Shown here: positions 1 through 5,579 of the stretch, piece after piece | Position numbering within the stretch: position 1 is the first letter of the stretch | Layout: the number at the start of each line of letters is the position of its first letter | Source of the DNA: a bacterium | GTDB lineage: Bacteria; Ratteibacteria; UBA8468; B48-G9; JAFGKM01 | NCBI GenBank assembly: GCA_029548585.1 | Contig: JAKPNC010000117.1 | Location: forward strand, 1-11,182 | DNA: 11,182 nucleotides | Direction of reading: 5' to 3' | Position numbers and translations under genes: made by a program | The notes under the pieces: generated by a model | What the model was told of the DNA's origin: nothing | Databases searched by the model: none | The model's input: the letters and a program-made list of their open reading frames with translations, nothing else

Positions 1-1413
1 CCCGTTCACCGTATACGGCAGGGGATCCCAGTAGCGGGGAGGAAACAGGTTCCTGATCTGGTAAGTCATGACCCTGAAAGGATAATCCTTCCTGTCTCCC
101 AGGAGCCTGAAATTATACTTTTCAGGGTGCCGGAACCATTCCGTCCCGGGGTATATGCCAGGAAACTGTATCAGAACGGAATCAGGAGCAACCTTTTTTA
201 TGAATTCGACCGTCTCCATCCTTGTCTCAGGGGTTTCGAAAGGAGCCGGATATATGAAGCTGGCAACGGTAAAAATTCCGGAAGCCCTGCACTTGATAAG
301 AACCTTCTCCATGTCCGTTTTTTTCAGGTTCTTGTTCATCCCCCTTTTCAGGATATCCTCGCTGGCCGATTCAACCCCGAAAAATATGGACTCGCAGCCT
401 GACCTTTTCAGGAGTCCGAAATCAACATCGTAATCATTCACGTGTCCGAAACCGGAGTAACTCACATCCATCTTATCCTCTATTATGCGGCCTGCGATCT
501 CTGACATGAGAGAACCGGGAGTACTCGATCCCGCGTACTTGAAAACCCTTACACCGTATCTTGAACCGTATTCCTTCATCTCCCTGATAACCTTGCCGGC
601 CGACTTTGTCCTTCTCTTCCCGCTCTTGACCGGATGTATGCAGAAATGGCACGAATTTGGACATCCCCTGCTCTCCTCGAGAACAATGACCTTGAGCTTC
701 TCCCCGATGTTCAGGTAAATATCCGGTGAATATACCGGCAGGGGGAGGCTGTCAAGGTCTTCCACGTGCTTCCTCGGGTTCCTTGCCAGCTCGCCGTTTC
801 CCCGCCGGAAAATGATATTGGGTATATTCTCAAGCTTTTCGCTCCCCTGGACAAAATTGGCCAGCATCGTTATGCTCTCTTCGCCCTCGCAGTAACAGAG
901 CGCGTCAAAAAAGTCGCCCACCCTGTATATGTCCTGCCCAAAAATGTCCACCTGGGGCCCTCCTCCGAAAACCTTCAGCCCGGGATACTTTTTCTTCAGG
1001 TGGCGTCCGGCTTCCATCGACCAGGTAAATCCCTCTCCGGCCCACAGCTTGAAGCCCACCGCATCTATCTTTTCCCTGTACACGAAACCTTCCAGGAAAT
1101 TCCTGAGCGTCGCTGAGTATTCCAGCTTCCTCCTTTCGAGGCGGCGGCTGGCAGACTTGAGCATAAGAATGTCCTTCAGCCCGGGCTTCTTCTTATCGAG
1201 AAAAACCTTCCGGGCGAAATTTTCAATCGACCTCTCTATTTCCGGGGTGAATATATCACCGCACAACGAGGGCAGGTTGAGGTCAAGGATCTTGACGCCA
1301 TGCCCGTTGGCAAGGAGGTTGGATGCAAGGGAAGCCATACCGATATCCGGTATGAAATCAGACATTATCTTTGGAACGCCCGCCACTGAAACGAGAAGAA
1401 AATTTGTTTTCAT
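1..1413 (-). CDS. B12-binding domain radical SAM protein (C-terminus off window)
   Basis: The minus strand is open for 471 codons from an ATG at 1413 to the window edge, so the C-terminus is missing. Residues 1 to about 200 resemble the cobalamin-binding Rossmann domain of this superfamily: an opening MKTNFLLVSVAG, a PDIGMASLASNLLANGHGVKILD stretch, and later a KVFGGGPQVD strand-turn. I see no DxHxxG base-off B12 motif, as in many members. The linker DLDSLPLPVYSPD leads into the radical SAM domain, whose CPNSCHFC motif gives Cys251, Cys255 and Cys258 for the 4Fe-4S cluster; GVESASEDILKRGMNK follows in the expected place. Such enzymes make 5'-deoxyadenosyl radicals and often act as methylases or rearrangement enzymes in lipid, cofactor or natural-product pathways. 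The substrate cannot be told. The start at 1413 fits the domain boundary but has no good Shine-Dalgarno, and the frame stays open to an ATG at 1539. Confidence 0.88.
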   Translation of the reverse strand, partial: MKTNFLLVSVAGVPKIMSDFIPDIGMASLASNLLANGHGVKILDLNLPSLCGDIFTPEIERSIENFARKVFLDKKKPGLKDILMLKSASRRLERRKLEYSATLRNFLEGFVYREKIDAVGFKLWAGEGFTWSMEAGRHLKKKYPGLKVFGGGPQVDIFGQDIYRVGDFFDALCYCEGEESITMLANFVQGSEKLENIPNIIFRRGNGELARNPRKHVEDLDSLPLPVYSPDIYLNIGEKLKVIVLEESRGCPNSCHFCIHPVKSGKRRTKSAGKVIREMKEYGSRYGVRVFKYAGSSTPGSLMSEIAGRIIEDKMDVSYSGFGHVNDYDVDFGLLKRSGCESIFFGVESASEDILKRGMNKNLKKTDMEKVLIKCRASGIFTVASFIYPAPFETPETRMETVEFIKKVAPDSVLIQFPGIYPGTEWFRHPEKYNFRLLGDRKDYPFRVMTYQIRNLFPPRYWDPLPYTVNG

Positions 1414-1556
1414 GTCTTTTATAGAAAGCTGAAACCGGGACTGTGAGTTGATAAACGCCAATGGCGCAAAAAACCAGCCGCGGCTTTTACTGATTATGAA
1501 CCGCGGCCCGCCCATATGCGGCGGTTGCGCCTCAGGCATATGTTGTAGATGTTATC
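1414..1556 (-). promoter_or_regulatory. Structured leader of the radical SAM gene, attenuator-like
   Basis: Between the predicted transcription start and the gene, read on the minus strand, lie two stem-loops. The first (1542-1513) pairs CATATGC with GCATATG and GGCG with CGCC around a CAAC loop, with a 4-nt bulge. The second (1507-1477) pairs GCCGCGG with CCGCGGC around a 17-nt loop and is followed, after TGG, by six T (1473-1468), the form of an intrinsic terminator. Alternative pairings exist: AACCGC in the first hairpin with GCGGTT in the terminator arm, and CCGCC with GGCGG. I do not recognise a known riboswitch class. Switching is inferred. The frame is also open through this stretch, so it could instead be partly coding. 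Confidence 0.45.
1477..1507 (-). terminator. Possible intrinsic terminator/attenuator inside the leader
   Basis: A 7-bp, all-GC stem (GCCGCGG/CCGCGGC) with a 17-nt loop is followed 3 nt later on the minus strand by six T at 1473-1468. The loop is longer than in most strong terminators, which lowers confidence. No T tract follows on the plus strand, so the signal faces the radical SAM gene only. Confidence 0.45.
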
Positions 1557-1562
1557 TTCTAT

Positions 1563-1590
1563 ATTATATATGAAGAAGAAAAGTTTGCAA
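1563..1590 (-). promoter_or_regulatory. Sigma-70-like promoter for the radical SAM gene
   Basis: On the minus strand a TTGCAA hexamer (1590-1585, 4 of 6 to consensus) and a perfect TATAAT (1568-1563) are separated by 16 bp. Transcription would start near 1556, leaving a leader of about 140 nt. The surrounding sequence is AT-rich, so chance matches are possible. Confidence 0.5.
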
Positions 1591-1600
1591 CTATTTTTCC

Positions 1601-1619
1601 CAGGACTTTTTTTCTCCTG
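1601..1619. promoter_or_regulatory. Inverted repeat CAGGA-N9-TCCTG, candidate activator site
   Basis: Two 5-bp arms flank a T-rich 9-bp centre. It lies about 90-110 bp upstream of the -24 element of the predicted sigma-54 promoter, a usual distance for enhancer-binding protein sites. No match to a named operator is claimed. Confidence 0.25.
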
Positions 1620-1628
1620 TCATACAAC

Positions 1629-1642
1629 GCCTTCGTGAAGGC
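1629..1642. promoter_or_regulatory. Perfect dyad GCCTTC-GT-GAAGGC
   Basis: This is a perfect 6+2+6 inverted repeat about 67 bp upstream of the -24 element. It could be a binding site for a dimeric regulator or a short hairpin. No gene overlaps it. Confidence 0.3.
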
Positions 1643-1669
1643 CCCATGGGCAGTCGGCTTTGTTACTCC

Positions 1670-1681
1670 GTCTCCGGAGAC
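1670..1681. promoter_or_regulatory. Perfect 12-bp palindrome GTCTCCGGAGAC
   Basis: A perfect palindrome ends 27 bp before the -24 element of the sigma-54 promoter. It is close for an enhancer-binding site but suitable for a repressor or an accessory protein. The role is inferred from position only. Confidence 0.3.
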
Positions 1682-1707
1682 CATCCTGCAAAAACCGGGG
1701 AATATAC

Positions 1708-1724
1708 TTGGCACGCTTTTTGCT
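1708..1724 (+). promoter_or_regulatory. Sigma-54 (-24/-12) promoter of fadL
   Basis: TTGGCAC (1708-1714), five bases, then TTGCT (1720-1724) match the RpoN consensus TGGCAC-N5-TTGCW at every defined position. The invariant GG and GC are exactly 12 bp apart. Transcription would begin near 1734-1735, about 47 nt before the fadL ATG. A promoter of this class needs an AAA+ enhancer-binding activator, which is not encoded here. RpoN itself is encoded 2.4 kb away. Confidence 0.85.
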
Positions 1725-1751
1725 TAGTAGTATTATATAACATGCAACAGC

Positions 1752-1770
1752 CCGGCCTTACCGTGGCCGG
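1752..1770 (+). promoter_or_regulatory. GC-rich hairpin next to the fadL ribosome binding site
   Basis: CCGGCC and GGCCGG pair around a 7-nt loop (TTACCGT) in the predicted short 5' UTR, ending 1 nt before AAGGAG. It could modulate ribosome access or stabilise the mRNA. Function is inferred. Confidence 0.35.
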
Positions 1771-1781
1771 CAAGGAGAATC

Positions 1782-2972
1782 ATGGGAAAGAGGAATACAT
1801 GGGCGGCCGTCTGCGCACTTTTCCTGGTCGCGGTGTCGGCAGGAGCCCAGGGTTTCAGGAACCCTCCGGAAGGTCCTGCTTCTATTTCCCAGGCGGGGGC
1901 GTTCGTTGCACAATGCGACGATGCTTCGGCGGTTATGCACAATCCCGCCGGACTCGTCCAGGTGGAAGGCGAACAGGTGGTGGTTGGAAGCACGCTTCTT
2001 TTTCCATTCACATCTTTCAAAAGCGGAACCCTTGATACGGAAAAGAAATTCTCTTCGGGTTACATGCCTTACGCCTTCTACTCGACCGATCTTGGAGGAG
2101 GAAATGCAAGATTCGGCATAGGGCTTGCTTCTCCTTTCGGCCAGTCAACAGAATGGGGAAAAAATGCTGTGAGACACTGGAATTATGCTGTCTCCGACTA
2201 CAGTTCCATGCGGACGGCCGAGATGTCGGCCGTTATGGCTTTCAGGATATCGCCGGAACTCTCGGCGGGATTAGGCCTGGGCATATGCAGGAGCGAGCTC
2301 GATATAGACAGCCTCAGGGTTTTCCCGCCCCCCTATCCCCCGGGCGAATTCAGGGAGAAGATAGATGTTGCAGGAACTGCGGCCGCTCCGGTGGGAGGGA
2401 TACTTTACAACAATGGCAGGGTGAGCGCCGGCCTGGCTTTCCGGGCAGGATACGACATGAAACATTCAGGCACATACAGCATACCGGGGATAATGCTTCA
2501 CGAGAAAGCAAGCATAGAAATGGAGTTCCCTCCCTGTGTGAGCGCCGGCCTGGCCGTATACCCTGAACCAGGGCTGAAAATCGAACTTGACGCCCACTGG
2601 TACGGGTACTCGTCCCTTGATGTGATGAAACTCTCTGTCAGGGGTCTCGGAAGCGTGAGCATGGCCCGCGACTGGAAGGATTCACGCATGTTTTCCCTGG
2701 GGATGGAGTACAGGAAATCCAGCAGGATAAAATTGAGAGCAGGACTCGGATACATATCAAGCCCGGTGCCTTCTTCAACCTGGGAACCGAGCATACCCGA
2801 TGCCGACAGTTTTATCGTCTCTGCCGGGGGAGAATTTGAAACCGGGTTTGGAACGCTGGGATTGGGCATGGGAGTTAACATCTTGAAATCGATCGAAAGG
2901 GGGATGCCATATGCAGGAAAATATGAATCTAAAGGATACTTCATCAGCTTCGGGTACAGAAAAAAAATATGA
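1782..2972 (+). CDS. FadL/OmpP1/TodX-family outer-membrane channel
   Basis: This 396-residue protein has a classic signal peptide: MGKR, a hydrophobic core at about residues 7-19, then AGA before Gln23, consistent with signal peptidase I. Mature residues 23-60 carry the family hallmark, glycine and alanine with DDASAVMHNPAGLV, whose NPAGL (54-58) marks the hatch region of FadL proteins. Alternating amphipathic strands follow to the end, finishing in a barrel-type GYFISFGYRKKI. Family members form 14-stranded barrels that pass fatty acids, aromatics or other hydrophobic compounds across the outer membrane. The ligand here is unknown. Length is slightly under the usual 420-450. AAGGAG sits 4 nt before the ATG, which supports this start. 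It is the first gene behind the sigma-54 promoter and overlaps the following kinase gene, so the kinase may be co-regulated with it. Confidence 0.85.
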   Translation: MGKRNTWAAVCALFLVAVSAGAQGFRNPPEGPASISQAGAFVAQCDDASAVMHNPAGLVQVEGEQVVVGSTLLFPFTSFKSGTLDTEKKFSSGYMPYAFYSTDLGGGNARFGIGLASPFGQSTEWGKNAVRHWNYAVSDYSSMRTAEMSAVMAFRISPELSAGLGLGICRSELDIDSLRVFPPPYPPGEFREKIDVAGTAAAPVGGILYNNGRVSAGLAFRAGYDMKHSGTYSIPGIMLHEKASIEMEFPPCVSAGLAVYPEPGLKIELDAHWYGYSSLDVMKLSVRGLGSVSMARDWKDSRMFSLGMEYRKSSRIKLRAGLGYISSPVPSSTWEPSIPDADSFIVSAGGEFETGFGTLGLGMGVNILKSIERGMPYAGKYESKGYFISFGYRKKI

Positions 2973-4113
2973 GAAGGCAAACGAGGTTCAGACCGTGCTT
3001 GTCATTGACGACGAGCTCGGTCCGAGGGAATCCCTCAAGATGCTCCTTAAGGACTCCTACAGGATTGTGACCGCCGAGTCCGGGGATAAAGGCATAGATT
3101 ATCTCAAAAAAAATGATGCCGATGCCGTTATCCTGGACCTGAGGATGCCGGGCAAAAGCGGGATAGAAACCCTCGAGGAGATAAGAAAGCTTGACACCGG
3201 GATACCCGTGATAATACTCACGGGATACGGTGACATGGAAACGGCAAAAAAGGCCATACACCTTAATGCCATAGAGTTCATAAACAAGCCTTTTGACATC
3301 AACCAGATGAGGGAGGCCGTCAAAAACGCCTGCGCCAGAAGACAGAATGACAGGAAACACGCCAGGATGATAGGAGAACTTGAAACCCTTAACGGCCAGC
3401 TCAGGGAGAAGATGTTAAAGATAGAAAACATGGCAACGATAGGACAACTCTCCGCCGAGATAATACACGACGTCAACAACCTGCTTACGGTTATCTACGG
3501 ATACACCCAGCTGTTGATAATGGAATCTGACAATGACAATGCATCCCTGAACCGCAAATACGCTCAAACCATAGAAGAAGAGATCATGAGATGCAAGAAG
3601 ATTACAAGCAGCGTCGTTGACATGGCCAGGATGAGGATGGAGGTGGAACCGATAAGCCTGAACGGGATCGTGGGGAAAGTGGTTGACTTCTTCCGTAATT
3701 CAAGCATGTCAAAGAACGTGGTCTTCACGCTTGAGACCGACGACAGCCTGCCTTTCGTGAAAGCCGACCAGGTACAGATTCACAAGGCCCTCATAAATAT
3801 CGTCCTGAACGGACTGCAGGCCATAGAGAAATCCGGGGAGATATTCATAAAAACCCGGAGGCACGGGGAATACGGAATTATCCTGGTCAGGGATACGGGC
3901 AAGGGAATAGACAAAGATGTCATGGAAAGGATATTCGAGCCTTCATTTACTACCAGGGACGGGGGAACAGGCCTGGGACTTTCAATAGCCAGCAGGGTGA
4001 TAAGCGAGTACGGCGGCAGGATAGAGGTTAAAAGCCAGCCAGGAAAAGGCAGCGAGTTTATAATAACCATCCCTTTGGCGGGCGGTAAAAAGGACAGCCG
4101 CGCCAGGGGCTGA
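2911..4113 (+). CDS. REC-histidine kinase hybrid (soluble)
   Basis: The protein has 400 residues with no membrane segment, so it is probably cytoplasmic. An N-terminal receiver domain (about 27-143) has the acidic pair Asp33/Asp34, phospho-acceptor Asp76 in VILDLRMPG, Thr104 in ILTGYG and Lys126 in NKPF. A predicted helix (about 145-175) leads to the dimerisation/phospho-acceptor domain with His186 in SAEIIHDVNN. The ATPase domain then shows the N box (Asn300), G1 DTGKGID (328-334), IFEPSFTT and G2 GGTGLGLS. All key residues are present, so both phosphorylation and ATP use are plausible. Input would come from another kinase or phosphodonor through Asp76. Its own output partner, perhaps an NtrC-type regulator, is not in the window. 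The ATG at 2911 overlaps the porin gene by 62 nt, behind AAGGGGG; ATG 2923 is an alternative start. Confidence 0.9.
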   Translation: MQENMNLKDTSSASGTEKKYEKANEVQTVLVIDDELGPRESLKMLLKDSYRIVTAESGDKGIDYLKKNDADAVILDLRMPGKSGIETLEEIRKLDTGIPVIILTGYGDMETAKKAIHLNAIEFINKPFDINQMREAVKNACARRQNDRKHARMIGELETLNGQLREKMLKIENMATIGQLSAEIIHDVNNLLTVIYGYTQLLIMESDNDNASLNRKYAQTIEEEIMRCKKITSSVVDMARMRMEVEPISLNGIVGKVVDFFRNSSMSKNVVFTLETDDSLPFVKADQVQIHKALINIVLNGLQAIEKSGEIFIKTRRHGEYGIILVRDTGKGIDKDVMERIFEPSFTTRDGGTGLGLSIASRVISEYGGRIEVKSQPGKGSEFIITIPLAGGKKDSRARG

Positions 4114-4133
4114 AGTCAGGCTACTTCCTGCGC
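4100..4133. other. Imperfect stem-loop spanning both convergent stop codons
   Basis: GAAGT (4112-4116) pairs with ACTTC (4123-4127), and outside it GCGCCAG pairs with CTGCGC with one bulged base and an internal loop. It covers the last codons of the kinase gene and of rpoN, which are only 7 nt apart. No T tract follows in either direction, so it is at best a weak bidirectional terminator. Confidence 0.25.
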
Positions 4134-5356
4134 AGGTAGGAGTTCATGATCCCTTCCCGATGCCTGTACTTGTTGACGGTTCTGACTGATACCATGATTC
4201 CCTGGCAGGAAAGCCGGGCCGCAATCTCCCTGTCAGAGAGGGGCGATTTTTCTCCTGCCGTTATCTCCCTGATCCTGCCGGCAACGTAATGACTGCTCAG
4301 AGACCCTCCGCCAATCCTTCCGGAAAAGAAGTCCCTTATCCTGAGGATACCCCTGGGCGTATCGAGATACTTGCCGTTCACCGCGCGGCTGACAGTGGAT
4401 ATGCTGACATTCATGGCCCAGGCAACATCCTTTTCTCTCATGGGTTCAAGGCTTCCTCCAAGGAGGAATTTCTTCTGCCTGGATGAAATCTCCAGGAAAA
4501 TTTTTACAAGGAATTCGTGCCTGTCCGAAAGAACTTTCATGAGCATCCTTGCCTGCCTGAACTTCTTTTCCATGTAAGATTTTTCGCCCGGGGTCAGGGC
4601 AGGATTCCGGGAATATTTCTCGTAGAGGTCATTTATTTGCAGGAACGGGAAAATCCGCTCTTCGACATGCACCCTCATGCTGCCGCCCTCCGGTTCGATC
4701 CTGCCTTCAGTCACAATAAACCTCCTGTCTTCTTCCGCCAGGCATGAAAGGGGGGAAAAAGAGAGTTTCCTTATGCCGGCGAGGATTCCGGAAACCCGTG
4801 ACGGATCAATCCCCAGGAGAGCGCCGATCTTCCCGTAATCCTTCTTCACAATGCTCTGCCAGTGGTCAAGGAGCAGGGACCTGAGAAGGATTTCCCCCGG
4901 GAAATACCTTTCCACCTGGAGCAGCAGGCATTCCCTCAGGTCCCTTGCCGCTATACCTGCAGGTTCGAGGGATTGGACGAGCCTTACACCCCTTTCCATT
5001 TCGTCCACCTCAAACCCGCCTTCCGCCGCCATGTCGCCGCACGATTTCCTCAGGTATCCGTCCCTCTCGAGGTTGGCTATAACCAGCTGGCCGGCCTCTT
5101 CAAGGCGGGCGGAATCGGTTGAAAGCCTCATCTGCTGCAGAAGGTTTTCCATGCGGAAATGATTGTCCGGAAGATCTGAAACCAGGGGCATGTTCTTCCT
5201 GCCGGGATCGTATTCAAGGAAAGGGTTCTCTTCGGCCTCCTTCCTCACAAATCCCTCGAGGCCCGGATAGGGAAGGTTTAGAAGCGAAAGGAAAAGCTGG
5301 TGCCTCGGAGCGAGAACCAGCCTGTTTTGAAGCCTGTTTCCTGTTTCAAGTTTCAT
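4121..5356 (-). CDS. rpoN: RNA polymerase sigma-54 factor, compact form
   Basis: Sigma-54 binds core RNA polymerase and directs it to -24/-12 promoters, which then need an ATP-driven activator. Region I is present (about 8-50: LVLAPRHQLFLSLLNLP then EENPFLEYD). The acidic region II is nearly absent, since the core-binding domain begins near residue 68. Motifs such as SLEPAGIAARDLRECL (129-144) follow. The helix-turn-helix (about 306-345) has MREKDVAWAMNVSISTVSRAVNGKY and TPRG, as in known RpoN proteins. The C-terminal RpoN box reads SVRTVNKYRH (390-399) against the family ARRTVAKYRE, so the first of two conserved arginines is Val391. At 411 residues it is shorter than the common 450-500. GGGG lies 5 nt before the ATG, a weak ribosome site. 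It is convergent with the kinase gene and divergent from the glycosyltransferase gene. Confidence 0.93.
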   Translation of the reverse strand: MKLETGNRLQNRLVLAPRHQLFLSLLNLPYPGLEGFVRKEAEENPFLEYDPGRKNMPLVSDLPDNHFRMENLLQQMRLSTDSARLEEAGQLVIANLERDGYLRKSCGDMAAEGGFEVDEMERGVRLVQSLEPAGIAARDLRECLLLQVERYFPGEILLRSLLLDHWQSIVKKDYGKIGALLGIDPSRVSGILAGIRKLSFSPLSCLAEEDRRFIVTEGRIEPEGGSMRVHVEERIFPFLQINDLYEKYSRNPALTPGEKSYMEKKFRQARMLMKVLSDRHEFLVKIFLEISSRQKKFLLGGSLEPMREKDVAWAMNVSISTVSRAVNGKYLDTPRGILRIRDFFSGRIGGGSLSSHYVAGRIREITAGEKSPLSDREIAARLSCQGIMVSVRTVNKYRHREGIMNSYLRRK

Positions 5357-5371
5357 TTTAACCCCGTTAAT

Positions 5372-5377
5372 ATTATA
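5372..5377 (-). promoter_or_regulatory. Possible -10 element upstream of rpoN
   Basis: A perfect TATAAT on the minus strand ends 16 nt before the rpoN ATG. The best -35 candidate at suitable spacing is poor (TTTAAG). If used, the leader would be only about 8-10 nt, with the GGGG at its extreme 5' end, so a true promoter further upstream is equally likely. Confidence 0.3.
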
Positions 5378-5420
5378 CCCCCATACGGTTTTCCCTTAAA
5401 ATAACCCGCCGTTTTCCCGA

Positions 5421-5430
5421 CATGCGCATG
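5421..5430. repeat. Palindrome CATGCGCATG in the rpoN/glycosyltransferase divergent region
   Basis: A perfect 10-bp palindrome followed by GTCATG lies between the divergent promoter candidates. It could bind a regulator serving either direction, but a 10-bp palindrome is short enough to occur by chance. Confidence 0.2.
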
Positions 5431-5460
5431 GTCATGCACAAACCTTGAAATATGGAAATG

Positions 5461-5491
5461 TAACAGGATCAGGCAACTGTTATTCACAGTT
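5461..5491. promoter_or_regulatory. Two overlapping dyads, TAACAG-N10-CTGTTA and AACTGT-N5-ACAGTT
   Basis: The dyads occupy 5461-5482 and 5475-5491 and share the CTGTT block, so only one could form a hairpin at a time. They lie just upstream of the candidate -35 of the glycosyltransferase gene, a normal place for an activator or repressor site. No regulator is identified. Confidence 0.3.
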
Positions 5492-5507
5492 TCCCGCACC
5501 TTTTCCC

Positions 5508-5536
5508 TTTATTTTTGGATGGCGTTGAAGTATAAT
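5508..5536 (+). promoter_or_regulatory. Sigma-70-like promoter for the glycosyltransferase operon
   Basis: A perfect TATAAT at 5531-5536 is preceded by TTTATT (5508-5513, 3 of 6) at 17 bp. Transcription would start near 5543, about 37 nt before the GTG start. The weak -35 and the dyads next to it would fit a regulated promoter. Confidence 0.45.
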
Positions 5537-5579
5537 ATCCGGAAAATATAGAAATCAGGAGATTGAAAGAACTTGACCT

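Noticed and set aside
929..1432. Plus-strand open frame of 167 codons over the radical SAM gene
   Set aside because: It is antisense to a clear radical SAM protein with the CxxxCxxC motif, shows no family features and has no ribosome site.
1414..1556. Cobalamin riboswitch before the B12-type enzyme
   Set aside because: No B12-box or other conserved core elements were found, and the leader is shorter than that class.
2498..2980. Minus-strand frame of 160 codons in the porin gene
   Set aside because: It is a shadow of a strongly supported FadL gene.
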